64,000 nt of DNA from Bacteroides coprosuis DSM 18011 (GCA_000212915.1 CM001167.1:1976780-2040779); one strand, 5' to 3'. Shown: positions 7,504 through 18,987, counted from the stretch's first letter. Notes: generated from the letters alone by a model not told the origin. Made by a program: numbers and translations.

Positions 7504-8550
7504 TTAATTCTTTTCTGGTCTCAACTGACGAACAACGGATCCTGTACGCCACATTTCACTCTCACGCAAATCTTTCAATTCTTTATTGAGTTTTTCACGA
7601 TAATCAGATTGAGAATTGGAGTCGATAGATCGTTGAGCTTCCCTACCCGAAGCTACCTCTTTATATAGTTTTTCAAATACAGGTTTGGTAGCATCATGAA
7701 AAGGTGTCATCCAATCGAGTGCTCCTCTCTGAGCCGTAGTAGAACAGTTGGCATACATCCAATCCATTCCTTTTTCGGCAAATAGAGGCATAAGAGATTG
7801 AGTTAGCTCCTCTACTGTCTCATTAAAAGCCTCGGAAGGTGTATGACCATTCTCTCTCAGAGTTTCGTATTGAGCAAGAAGAAGACCTTGTATAGCCCCC
7901 ATCAATGTTCCACGCTCTCCAGTTAAATCGGAATATACCTCACGCTGAAAGGTGGTTTCAAACAGATAGCCCGAACCGATACCGATACCTAAAGCAATAG
8001 TACGCTCCTTAGCTTTGCCAGTGGCATCTTGAAATACAGCAAAACTAGAGTTTAGTCCCCTACCTTCAAGGAACATTTTTCTTAGACTTGTTCCCGAACC
8101 TTTGGGAGCCACTAAGATAACATCTACATCGGTAGGAGGAACAATTCCTGTTCGCTCTTTGTAAGTTATACCAAAACCGTGTGAGAAATAGAGTGCCTTC
8201 CCTTTAGTAAGCTGTTTCTTTACTACAGGCCAAAGCATAATCTGTGCCGCATCCGAAAGAAGGTATTGAATAATAGTACCTCTTTTACAAGCCTCTTCAA
8301 TCTCAAAGAGGGTTTCTCCAGGTACCCAACCATCTGCAACGGCTTTATCCCATGTTTTACTCTCTTTTCTCTGTCCTACAATTACTTTAAAACCATTCTC
8401 TTTTAGGTTTAGAGCCTGCCCAGGTCCTTGTACTCCATAACCTATTACGGCTATTGTTTCCTCTTTTAATACTTGTTTTGCTTTTTCGAGTGAAAACTCT
8501 TTGCGGGTTACTACTTCTTCATCTACACCGCCAAAATTCATAATTGCCAT
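7504..8550 (-). CDS. ilvC: Ketol-acid reductoisomerase (NADP+)
   Basis: A 348-residue class I enzyme. It converts acetolactate or acetohydroxybutyrate to the dihydroxy acid with NADPH and Mg2+ in valine and isoleucine synthesis. The Rossmann fingerprint GYGVQGPGQALNLKENG is at residues 37-53, followed by the cofactor loop GQRKES. The C-terminal knotted domain carries the Mg-binding stretch EVYSDLTGERGTLMG and the second acidic motif NETVEELTQS. The tail is charged and slightly longer than in minimal class I proteins. It is last in the operon, 22 bases after ilvN, directly before the operon terminator. MNFGG three codons on is an alternative start. Confidence 0.98.
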   Translation of the reverse strand: MAIMNFGGVDEEVVTRKEFSLEKAKQVLKEETIAVIGYGVQGPGQALNLKENGFKVIVGQRKESKTWDKAVADGWVPGETLFEIEEACKRGTIIQYLLSDAAQIMLWPVVKKQLTKGKALYFSHGFGITYKERTGIVPPTDVDVILVAPKGSGTSLRKMFLEGRGLNSSFAVFQDATGKAKERTIALGIGIGSGYLFETTFQREVYSDLTGERGTLMGAIQGLLLAQYETLRENGHTPSEAFNETVEELTQSLMPLFAEKGMDWMYANCSTTAQRGALDWMTPFHDATKPVFEKLYKEVASGREAQRSIDSNSQSDYREKLNKELKDLRESEMWRTGSVVRQLRPEKN

Positions 8551-8572
8551 ATCTTTTATTTATTTAAAATGA

Positions 8573-9127
8573 TTATACGTTTTGTACTAAAACAGCTTCT
8601 TGATGAGCAAGCATATTACTCAAGTGCTCCTCTTTAGACCTTGTAATTGCTACTCTACCCGAGCGAATAAACTGTAAAACCCCTATTTTCTCGGAAAGCT
8701 CTTCAAAGAGGGCTTGGGTCTCTTCGTAATGCCCCGTCTTTTGTATTACAGTAGAATGATCACTGATATCCAGAATGATAGCATGATGCTTCCGAATAAG
8801 CTCCTCCACTCCGCTCGACTCTAAGAAGAGTTGCGTCTTGATCTTGTACAAAGCCAATTCTTGATAAATCAGTTCACTATCTCGATGATAGAAAGCTTTT
8901 AAAATATCTACTTTCTTATCTATCTGGGCCACTAACTTTCGTACCGTATTCTCTGCATCTACAAAGGTGGTAATGGTAAACTTATGAATGCCTTGAATAG
9001 CAGATGGAGAAACAGAAAGTGTTTCAATATTCATCTGCCTTCTTGTAAAGATAGAGGCAATCATATTCAGTACTCCCACTGTGTTTTCTGAGAAAACAGT
9101 CAGTGTATATAAATCTTTCTTTTCCAT
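8573..9127 (-). CDS. ilvN: Acetolactate synthase small (regulatory) subunit
   Basis: A 184-residue regulatory subunit that stabilises the catalytic subunit and confers feedback inhibition by branched-chain amino acids. An ACT domain occupies about residues 6-78, with the family pattern VFSENTVGVLNMIASIFTRR followed by MNIETLSVSPS, where the Gly and Asn typically bind the effector amino acid. The C-terminal half (about 80-170) matches the usual second domain. Length is at the upper end of the family (155-185). It starts 10 bases after the ilvB stop codon, so translation of the two subunits is closely coupled. Confidence 0.96.
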   Translation of the reverse strand: MEKKDLYTLTVFSENTVGVLNMIASIFTRRQMNIETLSVSPSAIQGIHKFTITTFVDAENTVRKLVAQIDKKVDILKAFYHRDSELIYQELALYKIKTQLFLESSGVEELIRKHHAIILDISDHSTVIQKTGHYEETQALFEELSEKIGVLQFIRSGRVAITRSKEEHLSNMLAHQEAVLVQNV

Positions 9128-9137
9128 AGTTCATCAT

Positions 9138-10865
9138 TTAAAGGGTTTGTCCGTTACCTATCATAATTTGAGTTACGCTACCTCCTGCAGGAATCATAGG
9201 GTAAACCATACCTTGATTCTCTACTACAACTTCAAGCAGATAAGGTCCTCTATGCGAAAGCATTTCTTCTATTGTATAATATAATTCCTTACGCTTCGTA
9301 ACCTTTTTCCCTCGGATGCCATAGGCCTCAGCAATACGAACAAAATCAGGATTCTTTAGATAGGTTTCTGAATAGCGACGATCAAAAAACATCTCTTGCC
9401 ACTGACGTACCATACCGAGATAATTATTATTGAGCAAGATGATTTTAATATCTAGATTGTATTCCATTATAGTTCCTAGCTCTTGTATTGTCATCTGCAA
9501 TCCACCATCTCCTACAAACACACACACGGTACGATGGGGTGCCCCACATTTCGCTCCAATACCAGCAGGCAAACCAAAACCCATAGTTCCTAGTCCTCCC
9601 GAGGTTACCAAGCTACGTGATGAACTAAACTTGAAATAGCGAGAACTCATCATTTGATTTTGTCCTACATCTGTTACGCAAATAGCTTGATGCTTTGTAG
9701 CTTCAGACACCATATGCACAACTTCGCCCATTTTTAAAGTGGTATCGCAAGTGGGGAAAAGCTCATCCCGTATTACACAATCAAACTCTTTAGTACGATA
9801 CACATCAAAACTCTTTTTCCATGCCGTATGCGTATGCGTACTTAACCGAGCTGTTACCAATGGTAGTGTCTCTTTTACATCTCCCAAGATGGGCACTGTA
9901 GTTACCACATTCTTCTCTATCTCGGCAGAATCAATATCAAAATGGATTACCTTCGCTTGTTTGGCATACGAAGCTAAATCTCCCGTTACCCGATCATCAA
10001 AACGCATACCTATCGCAATCAATACATCACATTCGTTGGTCTTCATGTTGGGAGGAATATTACCATGCATACCCAGCATACCACAATTCAAAGGATGCTT
10101 AGATGGAAGAGCTGAGAGCCCAAGCAAAGTAGAAGCAAATGGGATATCCGCTTTCTCTAGGAACTCTGTCAACTCTTGTTCTGCCTTTCCCAAAACAACC
10201 CCTTGCCCCACAAGAGCTAGTGGCTTTTGAGCCGAGTTTATTAAATCTGCGGCCTGCTGAATACACTCTAGTTGAAGATCAGGTTTAGGTTGATAACTTC
10301 TTAAATAGGTAGTCTTTACATATTCATAATCACAAAGTGAAGTTTGTGCATCTTTAGTAATATCAATCATAACAGGTCCTGGACGACCAGTAGAAGCAAT
10401 ATAGAAAGCTTTAGATACTGCCTTAGCAATGTCTTCAGCTCGGCGAACCTGACAAACCCATTTGGTAACAGGCTGCGTTACACTAATGACATCGGCTTCT
10501 TGAAAAGCATCTGAGCCTAATAAAGAAGAATTTACTTGTCCCGAAATAACTACTAAAGGAGTACTATCCATCATGGCATCTGTTAATCCCGTAATCAGAT
10601 TGGTAGCTCCAGGACCTGAGGTAACAAGTGTGATACCTACCTTGCCTGTTACACGAGCATAACCTTGTGCAGCATGAATTGCTCCCTGCTCATGACGAAC
10701 TAAGCGATGTTGTATCTGATTTTTATAATCATACAAGGCATCGAAAACAGGCATAATAGCACCACCTGGATATCCAAAAACCTGTTCTACATCCTCTGCA
10801 AGTAGTGAGCGTACTAGAGCTTCACTACCCGTTATTCTTTTTGCATTCTTTTCATAATTATCCAT
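9138..10865 (-). CDS. ilvB: Acetolactate synthase large (catalytic) subunit
   Basis: A 575-residue thiamine diphosphate enzyme that joins two pyruvates, or pyruvate and 2-oxobutyrate, the first common step of valine, leucine and isoleucine synthesis. The catalytic glutamate is Glu59 in RLVRHEQGA, followed by GITLVTSGPGATNL. The cofactor-binding motif begins GDGGLQMTIQEL and ends NNNYLGMVRQWQ near residues 460-500. The central FAD-binding-type domain is complete. The gene order ilvD, ilvB, ilvN, ilvC is uninterrupted, with 11 bases to ilvD upstream and 10 to ilvN downstream. Valine-type feedback control would come from the adjacent small subunit. Confidence 0.98.
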   Translation of the reverse strand: MDNYEKNAKRITGSEALVRSLLAEDVEQVFGYPGGAIMPVFDALYDYKNQIQHRLVRHEQGAIHAAQGYARVTGKVGITLVTSGPGATNLITGLTDAMMDSTPLVVISGQVNSSLLGSDAFQEADVISVTQPVTKWVCQVRRAEDIAKAVSKAFYIASTGRPGPVMIDITKDAQTSLCDYEYVKTTYLRSYQPKPDLQLECIQQAADLINSAQKPLALVGQGVVLGKAEQELTEFLEKADIPFASTLLGLSALPSKHPLNCGMLGMHGNIPPNMKTNECDVLIAIGMRFDDRVTGDLASYAKQAKVIHFDIDSAEIEKNVVTTVPILGDVKETLPLVTARLSTHTHTAWKKSFDVYRTKEFDCVIRDELFPTCDTTLKMGEVVHMVSEATKHQAICVTDVGQNQMMSSRYFKFSSSRSLVTSGGLGTMGFGLPAGIGAKCGAPHRTVCVFVGDGGLQMTIQELGTIMEYNLDIKIILLNNNYLGMVRQWQEMFFDRRYSETYLKNPDFVRIAEAYGIRGKKVTKRKELYYTIEEMLSHRGPYLLEVVVENQGMVYPMIPAGGSVTQIMIGNGQTL

Positions 10866-10876
10866 TACTATAAAAT

Positions 10877-12706
10877 TTAATCGATCATGCGTACTGCACC
10901 TTTATCGGCTGAGCTTACAAAATGAGCATAAGCCTTTAATGCTTTTGAAACTTGTCGTTCTCTTTGTGGAGTGAAAGCCTCACTTCCTCGGGCTATTTCT
11001 TCTTTTTTTCTTTCATTTAATTCTTCATCTGGAACTAATAACTGAATACTACGATTGGGAATATCTATCTCTATCCCATCACCATCTTTCACCAAGGCTA
11101 TAATGCCTCCTGCAGCAGCTTCGGGTGATACATGCCCAATAGATAAGCCCGATGTTCCTCCTGAAAAACGACCATCAGTAATTAAGGCACATACCTCTCC
11201 TAGGTGTTTCGACTTTAAATACGAGGTGGGGTAAAGCATCTCTTGCATACCTGGTCCACCTTTTGGCCCTTCATAGATAATCACTACTACTTCGCCAGGG
11301 TGAACTAATCCTGTAAGGATTCCCATACAAGCCTCTTCTTGAGAATGAAACACTCGGGCAGTACCCTTAAAGTACCAGTGTTCAGGAGCTACACCCGCTG
11401 TTTTCACCACACAACCCCCTCTTGCTAAATTACCTTTCAGCACAGCCAAACCACCATCTTTCGTATAGGCATGCGCTAAATCACGAATACATCCATCTGC
11501 CCGATCTATATCCAAGCTTTTGTATTCTTGATTCTGACTTCCCATCTTCACACTCCTTTGATATGCTGGAGCTGAACGGAATAACTGCTCTGCCGAAGAG
11601 GATAAGGAGGTTGAAGTAACATCATACTCTTGCAATACCTCTTCCAAACTTTTGGCATCAACTCTGCAAACACGGGTATCAACCAATCCTCCCTTTGCCA
11701 ACTCGTTCATAATTCCCAATACACCTCCTGCTCGATTTACATCTTGAACGTGATAGCGTTTGGAATTAGGAGCGACCTTACAAAGGCAAGGGACCATGCT
11801 AGACAAACTATCTACATCCTCCAAATCAAAATCGACCTCAGCCTCGTGAGCAATAGCCAAAAGGTGTAGAATGGTATTTGTTGAACCTCCCATAGCAATA
11901 TCCAAAGACATTGCATTGAGAAAAGCTTCTCGGGTAGCGATGTTACGAGGTAAAACTCGTTCATCTCCATCCTGATAGTATTTAAAAGCATTTGCTACTA
12001 ATACATGAGCAGCCTTCTTGAAGAGCTCTATTCGATTAACGTGAGTAGCCAATACTGTTCCATTTCCTGGTAATGCCAATCCTAGTGCTTCATTTAAGCA
12101 GTTCATTGAATTAGCGGTAAACATACCCGAACAAGACCCACAAGTAGGACAAGCACTTGCTTCTAAGGCTTCTATCTGCACATCAGAAACAGAGGGATCG
12201 GCAGACTCTACCATCGCATCAATCAAATCTACTTGTCGGTTGCCGAGCTTTCCCGCTTCCATTGGTCCACCCGAAACAAAAATTGTAGGAATATTTAAAC
12301 GCATAGTAGCCATTAGCATACCTGGAGTAATCTTATCACAATTACTTATGCAAAACAAAGCATCTACTCGGTGTGCTTCTGCCATATACTCTATGCTATC
12401 GGCAATCAGTTCTCTAGAGGGTAAAGAGTAAAGCATACCCTCATGCCCCATCGCTATACCATCATCAATGGCAATGGTATTGAACTCTGCTGCAAAACAT
12501 CCTGCTGCTTCAATCTCTTGTTTGACAAGCTGTCCGATTTCATGTAAATGTGTATGGCCTGGCACAAACTGAGTAAAAGAGTTTACAATACCTACAATCG
12601 GTTTACCCATCTGCTCGGGTTTCATTCCATTGGCACGCCATAAAGCTCTGGCTCCAGCCATTCGTCGCCCCATCAAACTGACAGCACTTCTTAGTTCGTG
12701 TTTCAT
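10877..12706 (-). CDS. ilvD: Dihydroxy-acid dehydratase
   Basis: A 609-residue Fe-S dehydratase that converts dihydroxy acids to 2-oxo acids for valine, isoleucine and the leucine precursor. Cluster-ligand cysteines are visible in [11 protein letters not shown] and in [26 protein letters not shown] and the C-terminal [16 protein letters not shown] are also family signatures. I place the start at the ATG at 12706. It overlaps the leuB stop as ATGA and has a strong AGGAGG ribosome site five bases upstream, which is rare in this phylum. The ATG at 12730 would add eight residues not seen in the family. Confidence 0.97.
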   Translation of the reverse strand: MKHELRSAVSLMGRRMAGARALWRANGMKPEQMGKPIVGIVNSFTQFVPGHTHLHEIGQLVKQEIEAAGCFAAEFNTIAIDDGIAMGHEGMLYSLPSRELIADSIEYMAEAHRVDALFCISNCDKITPGMLMATMRLNIPTIFVSGGPMEAGKLGNRQVDLIDAMVESADPSVSDVQIEALEASACPTCGSCSGMFTANSMNCLNEALGLALPGNGTVLATHVNRIELFKKAAHVLVANAFKYYQDGDERVLPRNIATREAFLNAMSLDIAMGGSTNTILHLLAIAHEAEVDFDLEDVDSLSSMVPCLCKVAPNSKRYHVQDVNRAGGVLGIMNELAKGGLVDTRVCRVDAKSLEEVLQEYDVTSTSLSSSAEQLFRSAPAYQRSVKMGSQNQEYKSLDIDRADGCIRDLAHAYTKDGGLAVLKGNLARGGCVVKTAGVAPEHWYFKGTARVFHSQEEACMGILTGLVHPGEVVVIIYEGPKGGPGMQEMLYPTSYLKSKHLGEVCALITDGRFSGGTSGLSIGHVSPEAAAGGIIALVKDGDGIEIDIPNRSIQLLVPDEELNERKKEEIARGSEAFTPQRERQVSKALKAYAHFVSSADKGAVRMID

Positions 12707-13806
12707 CTTTCCTCCTTCTTTGCAATCCACCTAGCTACCCAATCTCCCACATCCGATGTAGAATAAGCTGGGGTACCTTCGGCTAAATCTTCTGTTACTA
12801 CTTTGGCTTCAAGAGAAGCTTGAACTGCCTCTCGAATACATCGTCCTTCCTCAGGGGCATCTAGAGCATATTCAAAGAGCATAGCTGTAGAAAGTATCAT
12901 AGCCAAGGGATTGGCTATATTCTTTCCCGCAGCTTGAGGGTATGATCCATGAATAGGTTCAAATAGTGAAGTATGAACTCCTATTGAAGCAGAGGGTAAT
13001 AAGCCTAAAGATCCACTAACTACAGAAGCCTCATCCGTTAAGATATCTCCAAAGAGATTTTCAGTAACGAGCACATCAAAGTGAGTCGGATTCTGAATTA
13101 ACTTCATGGCTGCATTATCTACAAACATATACTCTGTTTCAACATCGGCATAGCGAGGTTCCATCTCTTGAGCTACCTGACGCCATAATCTTGAAGTAGC
13201 CAAAACATTGGCTTTATCTACTACCGTCAATTTCTTTCTACGTGATTGAGCCAACTCAAAAGCCAATTTTAATATACGTTCAATCTCTTCACGCGTATAA
13301 ATACACGTATCATAGGCTGTATTTCCATCTTCACTACGTCCTTGTGGCTTGCCAAAGTACAAACCGCTAGTCAACTCACGCACACACATAAAATCGGCTC
13401 CCCGTACACGTTCTTCTTTCAAGGGAGAATGGTGCTCCATTCCCTCAAAAACAGATACAGGACGAAGATTAGCATAAAGTCCTAAAGATTTACGCATCTT
13501 CAATAACCCCTGCTCTGGACGGACTTTAGCATTGGGATTATTGTCATATTTAGGCGAGCCCAATGCTCCAAATAATACAGCATCAGCATTTAAGCACGTG
13601 TGATGAGTTTCTTTGGGATAGGGATCTCCCACAGCATCAATAGCACAAGCACCTACTAAAGCTTCCTCACAGCTAAACTCATGTCCAAAACGAGTACAGA
13701 CTGCCTGAACTACCTTAAGGGCTTGAGCCATAATCTCGGGTCCGATACCATCACCAGCTAATACAGCCAACTTAAAATTCATCTTCTTGTCTTTATTTAA
13801 TTTCAT
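12703..13806 (-). CDS. leuB: 3-isopropylmalate dehydrogenase
   Basis: A 367-residue NAD-dependent decarboxylating dehydrogenase of leucine synthesis. The signature GDGIGPEIM lies near residue 18. The metal and substrate region includes [12 protein letters not shown] and [14 protein letters not shown], and the nucleotide site [21 protein letters not shown] at 13806 overlaps the stop of the preceding gene as ATGA. A second ATG at 13782 ([12 protein letters not shown]) matches the usual family N-terminus better, so the true start may be eight codons shorter. Its own stop overlaps the ilvD start in the same ATGA fashion, joining the leu and ilv halves of the operon. Confidence 0.97.
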   Translation of the reverse strand: MKLNKDKKMNFKLAVLAGDGIGPEIMAQALKVVQAVCTRFGHEFSCEEALVGACAIDAVGDPYPKETHHTCLNADAVLFGALGSPKYDNNPNAKVRPEQGLLKMRKSLGLYANLRPVSVFEGMEHHSPLKEERVRGADFMCVRELTSGLYFGKPQGRSEDGNTAYDTCIYTREEIERILKLAFELAQSRRKKLTVVDKANVLATSRLWRQVAQEMEPRYADVETEYMFVDNAAMKLIQNPTHFDVLVTENLFGDILTDEASVVSGSLGLLPSASIGVHTSLFEPIHGSYPQAAGKNIANPLAMILSTAMLFEYALDAPEEGRCIREAVQASLEAKVVTEDLAEGTPAYSTSDVGDWVARWIAKKEER

Positions 13807-15371
13807 TTTACTTCTGTTTTAATACGATTAAGCATTTTGAGTGTTGCCTTTATGGCAGCAACGGTTTGATCTACATCTAGAGCTCGTGTTCGGAAAAGCT
13901 GTCCTTCCCATTTCCAGGTGATGATGGTTTGCACATAAGCATCCGTTCGACCTCCTGGAGGAATAACCACCACATAATCTACTAAGTCGGGAACAGGTTG
14001 TTGGAGCCGTTTGAATATCCGATCTACTGCCAATGTAAAAGCATGATATTGTCCATCTCCTGCCGCATTCTCCTCATACACTGTCCCTTCAATATCCATT
14101 TGTACGGTTACTACAGGTCGCATACCCTTAGCAGCTGTCAATGAATAGTTTAATAACTTAACGGGCTGATCTTCTACTCCGTTATTTAAGAGTTCAGCTA
14201 CGATGTAGGGTAACTCATCTTGCGTTACAGGTTCTTTTTTATCCCCCATCTCTACCACCTTATCCGTCAACTTCTGAATGAGTTTTTCATCCCAGTCCAT
14301 CCCCATCAATTCTAGGTTTTTAATGATGTTTGATTTGCCTGAAGTTTTTCCTAGTGCATAAGCTCGAGTACGTCCAAAACGTTCAGGAGACAGTTCACTA
14401 CAATAGAGATTATGCTTTAAATCTCCATCGGCATGAATACCCGCTACCTGAGTAAATGCAAAGTCGCCCGTTATAGGTCGATTGGATGCTATACGAATGC
14501 CAGAGTAAGTCTCTATAATCTTACTAATCTGATAGCTCTTACTCAGACAAACTTGGGAGTGCAAATTGAGCTGATCTTCTATGACAGCCAACACACTAGC
14601 CAGCGGAGCATTACCTGCTCTTTCTCCTAATCCATTAACAGTTACATGCACTCCTTGAACTCCTGCTTGAAGTGCCGAATAGACATTTGCCACAGCCAAG
14701 TCATAATCATTATGAGCATGAAAATCGAAATGTACCTTAGGGTATTTCTCTACAATCTGAGAGCAATACTGGTAGGTTTCGTTGGGATTCAATATACCAA
14801 GGGTATCAGGCAACATCACTCGCTGAAGAGGTAACTTCTCTAAAGCCTCCAGCATATTCCATACATATTCTGGGGAGTTTCGCATGCCGTTCGACCAATC
14901 TTCGAGATATACATTGACATCTAATCCTAGTTTTTTTGCTAATCGTACACTTTCAGATATATCCTGCCAATGCTGTTGAGGCTCTTTATGTAACTGATGT
15001 TTGCAATGATTGAGTGATCCTTTGCATAGTAGATTAACTACTTTGCAACCAGCATCTGCAATCCAGCGTAAAGAGCGATCTCCATCAACAAAACCCAAAA
15101 CCTCAAGTCGGTGCAACACTCCATTTTCTTTTGCCCACTGTGCCGCTACCTGCACCGTCCGTCTTTCTCCTTCTGACACCCTTGCTGAAGCTATTTCTAC
15201 CCGATCCACATGCAGCTCTTGAATGAGCAGCCTTATAATGCTTAACTTTTCTTGTGTCGTAAAAGACACCCCACAAGTTTGCTCACCATCTCTAAGTGTA
15301 GTATCGAGTATTTCAACTCGGCGGGGATACGCAAGTACTTCCTCAGTAACTCCAGGGTCTGACTTTCTCAT
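13803..15371 (-). CDS. 2-isopropylmalate synthase-like / citramalate synthase-like enzyme
   Basis: A 522-residue member of the DRE-TIM metallolyase family that condenses acetyl-CoA with a 2-oxo acid. Present are the catalytic [15 protein letters not shown] near the N-terminus, the metal-binding HAHNDYDLA, and a C-terminal regulatory domain of the LeuA dimer type (about 390-515). It is clearly distinct from the LeuA encoded first in the operon. A second paralog at this place, between leuD and leuB, is usual in Bacteroides leu clusters. The substrate may be pyruvate (citramalate, giving threonine-independent isoleucine) or 2-oxoisovalerate; I cannot decide. Its first 29 bases overlap leuD. Confidence 0.88.
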   Translation of the reverse strand: MRKSDPGVTEEVLAYPRRVEILDTTLRDGEQTCGVSFTTQEKLSIIRLLIQELHVDRVEIASARVSEGERRTVQVAAQWAKENGVLHRLEVLGFVDGDRSLRWIADAGCKVVNLLCKGSLNHCKHQLHKEPQQHWQDISESVRLAKKLGLDVNVYLEDWSNGMRNSPEYVWNMLEALEKLPLQRVMLPDTLGILNPNETYQYCSQIVEKYPKVHFDFHAHNDYDLAVANVYSALQAGVQGVHVTVNGLGERAGNAPLASVLAVIEDQLNLHSQVCLSKSYQISKIIETYSGIRIASNRPITGDFAFTQVAGIHADGDLKHNLYCSELSPERFGRTRAYALGKTSGKSNIIKNLELMGMDWDEKLIQKLTDKVVEMGDKKEPVTQDELPYIVAELLNNGVEDQPVKLLNYSLTAAKGMRPVVTVQMDIEGTVYEENAAGDGQYHAFTLAVDRIFKRLQQPVPDLVDYVVVIPPGGRTDAYVQTIITWKWEGQLFRTRALDVDQTVAAIKATLKMLNRIKTEVK

Positions 15372-15939
15372 AAGTCTCTATTTTTGATTGATTCAAGAGC
15401 AAGAGGTCTATGTCATCCATCCCTTGAAGTAAACACTGTTTTTTATAAGGATTGATAGCAAATACTTCTGTACACCCACTAGAGTCTAAACACACTGTTT
15501 GTTTCTCTAAATTCACAGTCAAAGTATGCTTAGGGTTTTCTTTGGATGCCCGAAAGAGTTTATTCAAGAAATCGGGACTAACTACTACTGGTAAGATGCC
15601 ATTATTCAGTGCATTATTCTGAAATATATCTGCAAAGAAGCTTGAAATAACGACTCGAAAGCCATAATCGGCTACAGCCCAAGCCGCATGTTCTCTACTA
15701 GAGCCAGAGCCAAAGTTTTTCCCCGCTACTAATATTTCTCCCTGATAAGTGGAATCATTGAGTATAAATTCTTGTTTTGGATTACCCGCTTCATCATATC
15801 TCCAATCTGCAAATAGATTTTCACCAAATCCTTCTCTTGTTGTGGCCTTTAAAAAACGAGCAGGAATAATCTGATCCGTATCGACATTCTCGATAGGTAA
15901 AGGGATATATGTAGAGGTAACTGTTTTAAATTGTTTCAT
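15343..15939 (-). CDS. leuD: 3-isopropylmalate dehydratase small subunit
   Basis: A 198-residue swivel-domain subunit that completes the aconitase-like isopropylmalate isomerase with LeuC. The family start MKQFKTVTSTYIPLP and the following NVDTDQIIPARFL fix the start at 15939; the in-frame ATG at 15993 would add 18 unmatched residues. The substrate loop NFGSGSSREHAAWAVADYG and SSFFADIFQNNALNNGILP are intact. It follows leuC after 94 bases, the largest gap inside the operon, and overlaps the next gene by 29 bases. Confidence 0.97.
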   Translation of the reverse strand: MKQFKTVTSTYIPLPIENVDTDQIIPARFLKATTREGFGENLFADWRYDEAGNPKQEFILNDSTYQGEILVAGKNFGSGSSREHAAWAVADYGFRVVISSFFADIFQNNALNNGILPVVVSPDFLNKLFRASKENPKHTLTVNLEKQTVCLDSSGCTEVFAINPYKKQCLLQGMDDIDLLLLNQSKIETYEKVRPWSY

Positions 15940-16033
15940 TTTTGGGTATGTTAAAGTCCTACTTCTTATGCTTAAAGCATCAGAAGCGAACATAAATTAA
16001 ACATGTAATTGAGTTTAAATCAGAATTATAAGC

Positions 16034-17425
16034 TTAATCTAAGTGCGGAAAACTTATTCTTCCTGTAATGGCAGCAGCAGCAGCGACGAGTGGACCTGCC
16101 AATATAGTACGAGCGCCTGGTCCTTGTCTGCCTTCGAAATTTCTATTTGACGTAGAAACAGCATATTTCCCAGCGGGAATCTTATCTTCATTCATTGCTA
16201 AACAAGCAGAACAACCTGGTTGACGGAGTTCAAAACCTGCTTGTTTTAAGATCTTATCGAGTCCTTCTTCTTGAATCTGGTGAAAGACTTGCCAACTACC
16301 TGGTACAAGCCAAGCTGTAACGTGATTAGCTTTGTGCTTACCCTTCACATATTGGGTAAAAGCTCGAAAATCTTCTATTCTACCATTGGTGCAACTACCT
16401 AAGAATACATAATTTATAGGTTTACCAAGCAATCTTTCTCCTGGTTGGAAATCCATATACTCCAAAGCCTTTAAAAAAGAAGCCTTACTTTCAGTTTGAA
16501 TCTGACTCGTTGTGGGGATACTATCTTCTACATACATACCCATCCCTGGGTTTGTTCCGTAGGTAATCATAGGCTGAATCTGTGATGCATCAAAGGATAT
16601 TTCTTTATCAAACTTTGCTCCGTCATCTGTTTTCAAGGTTTTCCAATACGTTACGGCTTTTTTCCACATTTCCCCTTTCGGTGCATTCTCTTTGCCTTTC
16701 AGATACTCAAAGGTAGTTGCATCGGGAGCAATTAATCCCCCACGAGCCCCCATTTCAATACTTAAATTACATAAAGTCATTCGTCCTTCCATAGAAAGCT
16801 GACGAACAGCTTCTCCAGCATATTCCACAAAGTACCCTGTTGCCCCACTCGTTGTCATTTTACTGATCAGATACAGAGCCATATCTTTAGCCGTTACACC
16901 CTTTGAGAGCTTACCTGTAAAATTAATACGCATCGTTTTGGGGCGACTCTGCAATACACATTGGGTAGCTAAAACCATCTCAACTTCACTTGTACCTATG
17001 CCAAAAGCAATTGCTCCAAAAGCACCATGTGTAGAAGTATGGCTATCTCCACAAACAATCGTCATTCCTGGTTGAGTAAGTCCGTTTTCGGGACCAACAA
17101 CATGCACGATTCCATTTTTGGAGTGTCCCAGCCCAAAATAAGTTAAGCCAAATTCCTTTGCATTTTGGGTTAGTGTATCTACCTGATTTCGAGATGTAAC
17201 ATCTGCTATCGGTTTGTTTTGGTTTTGGGTAGGGATATTATGATCGGCAGTTAGAGTAGTTTGTTGAGGACGAAACACCGATAACCCCCGTTGGCGTAAT
17301 CCAGCAAATGCTTGCGGACTAGTTACTTCATGACAAAAGTGACGATCAATATACAATTGAGTTGGTCCCTCTTCCATCTTTGAAACCACGTGGGCATCCC
17401 ATATCTTATCAAAAAGAGTTTTCAT
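16034..17425 (-). CDS. leuC: 3-isopropylmalate dehydratase large subunit
   Basis: A 463-residue aconitase-family protein that isomerises 2- to 3-isopropylmalate using a [4Fe-4S] cluster. The cluster cysteines are in [11 protein letters not shown] and in the pair [14 protein letters not shown]. Other signatures are [18 protein letters not shown] and [18 protein letters not shown]. Length is normal. The start at 17425 ([14 protein letters not shown]) matches the family. It is second in the operon, 51 bases after leuA, and works as a heterodimer with LeuD. Confidence 0.98.
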   Translation of the reverse strand: MKTLFDKIWDAHVVSKMEEGPTQLYIDRHFCHEVTSPQAFAGLRQRGLSVFRPQQTTLTADHNIPTQNQNKPIADVTSRNQVDTLTQNAKEFGLTYFGLGHSKNGIVHVVGPENGLTQPGMTIVCGDSHTSTHGAFGAIAFGIGTSEVEMVLATQCVLQSRPKTMRINFTGKLSKGVTAKDMALYLISKMTTSGATGYFVEYAGEAVRQLSMEGRMTLCNLSIEMGARGGLIAPDATTFEYLKGKENAPKGEMWKKAVTYWKTLKTDDGAKFDKEISFDASQIQPMITYGTNPGMGMYVEDSIPTTSQIQTESKASFLKALEYMDFQPGERLLGKPINYVFLGSCTNGRIEDFRAFTQYVKGKHKANHVTAWLVPGSWQVFHQIQEEGLDKILKQAGFELRQPGCSACLAMNEDKIPAGKYAVSTSNRNFEGRQGPGARTILAGPLVAAAAAITGRISFPHLD

Positions 17426-17476
17426 AATTTGAGGTTTATATTGTTTTGTTATTTCAGTTTAGGTTGTTAATGAAGG

Positions 17477-18967
17477 CTATGCTTCTTCAAACTTATTCAC
17501 GGCATCAATAAAAGCTTCTACAGATGCAGCAATGATGTCTGTGTTGGCAGAAAAGCCATAGTACACTTGGTCTTTATATTCCACGTGCATATGCACTTTA
17601 CCCGTATCATCACTACCTCTATCTATCGCCTGAATCAAAAACTCCTGAATAATCATCTCTCGGCGAATAATATGTTTCACAGCTTTAATAGCAGCATCTA
17701 CGGGTCCGTTGCCACTCGCTGAGGCTTCAAATCTTTCTCCAGCTATTTTCAAACCAACACTGGCAACATTCCGAACATCAATACCCGATACAACTTGTAG
17801 ATATTCTACTTGAATTCTTTGAGCTTCAGCATCTTTACCTATGAGAGCTAGCAAATCCTCATCATGGATGTTTTTCTTCTTATCGGCTAGTTCAAGAAAC
17901 TTCTGGTAAGCCTTATCCAGCTCTTCAGCATGAAGCGTAACACCCAGTGTTGATAGTCTATTTTTGAGTGCTGCTCTACCACTACGAGCGGTAAGTACTA
18001 TCGAATTATCTCGAATACCAACATCTTGAGGATTGATGATCTCATAAGTTTCTACATTTTTCAATACTCCATCTTGATGGATTCCCGAGGAGTGAGCAAA
18101 AGCATTCCTTCCCACTATGGCTTTATTAGCTTGTACAGGCATACTCATCAAACTAGAAACCAACCTACTTGTAGGATAAATTTCATGAGTATTAATATGG
18201 GTTTCAAACCCTTGTTCGGGATGACTTTTCAGTGCCATCACAACCTCTTCCAAGGCTGTATTCCCTGCCCGTTCTCCAATTCCATTCAAGGTTACTTCTA
18301 CCTGTCTTGCCCCATTGAGTACCCCCGATAGTGTATTTGCTGTCGCCATACCCAAGTCTTGATGACAATGTGTAGAGAGAATAGCATCTTTTAAATCGAC
18401 ATGATCTACTAAATATTTAATTTTAGCCCCATACTCAGCAGGGAAACAATAGCCTGTTGTATCAGGAATATTAACTACCGTAGCCCCAGCTTTAACTACA
18501 GCTTCAACTACACGAGCTAAATACTCATTGTTGGTTCGACCTGCATCTTCTGCATAAAACTCTACATCATCTGTAAACCGACGAGCATACTTGACTGCTT
18601 TTACGGCCTGCTCGATAATTTCTTCGGGTGTAGATTGGAATTTATAACGAATGTGATAATCGGAAGTCCCGATACCCGTGTGTATTCGTTTGCGTTTGGC
18701 ATATTGCAAAGCCTCAGCAGCTACTTCGATATCTTTTTCTACTGCTCGGGTTAATGCACATATCACAGGCCAAGTTACTGCCTTGGATATCTCAACGACA
18801 GACTTAAAATCACCTGGACTAGAAACAGGAAAACCTGCCTCAATGACATCAACCCCTAGCCGTTCTAGTGCTTTGGCTACTTCTATTTTTTCAAGAGTGT
18901 TAAGTTGGCACCCTGGTACCTGCTCTCCATCTCTTAGGGTTGTGTCGAACACATAAATTTGTTCCAT
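17477..18967 (-). CDS. leuA: 2-isopropylmalate synthase
   Basis: A 496-residue enzyme condensing acetyl-CoA with 2-oxoisovalerate, the committed step of leucine synthesis. [15 protein letters not shown] begins at residue 8; the metal-binding [14 protein letters not shown] and the stretch [15 protein letters not shown] are intact. The C-terminal leucine-binding allosteric domain (about 385-495) is complete. I choose ATG 18967. The in-frame ATG at 19006 lies within the attenuator terminator hairpin and would add 13 residues unlike the family. As first gene of the nine-gene operon it is the direct target of the upstream attenuator. Confidence 0.97.
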   Translation of the reverse strand: MEQIYVFDTTLRDGEQVPGCQLNTLEKIEVAKALERLGVDVIEAGFPVSSPGDFKSVVEISKAVTWPVICALTRAVEKDIEVAAEALQYAKRKRIHTGIGTSDYHIRYKFQSTPEEIIEQAVKAVKYARRFTDDVEFYAEDAGRTNNEYLARVVEAVVKAGATVVNIPDTTGYCFPAEYGAKIKYLVDHVDLKDAILSTHCHQDLGMATANTLSGVLNGARQVEVTLNGIGERAGNTALEEVVMALKSHPEQGFETHINTHEIYPTSRLVSSLMSMPVQANKAIVGRNAFAHSSGIHQDGVLKNVETYEIINPQDVGIRDNSIVLTARSGRAALKNRLSTLGVTLHAEELDKAYQKFLELADKKKNIHDEDLLALIGKDAEAQRIQVEYLQVVSGIDVRNVASVGLKIAGERFEASASGNGPVDAAIKAVKHIIRREMIIQEFLIQAIDRGSDDTGKVHMHVEYKDQVYYGFSANTDIIAASVEAFIDAVNKFEEA

Positions 18968-18987
18968 TTTAGTTTGTTTAAGGCAAT

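Noticed and set aside
9739-10230. Plus-strand frame opposite ilvB, and similar frames opposite ilvD, leuA and the RND adaptor
   Set aside because: They are antisense shadows of strongly conserved genes, with Cys/Ser/Pro-rich composition typical of reverse-frame translation.
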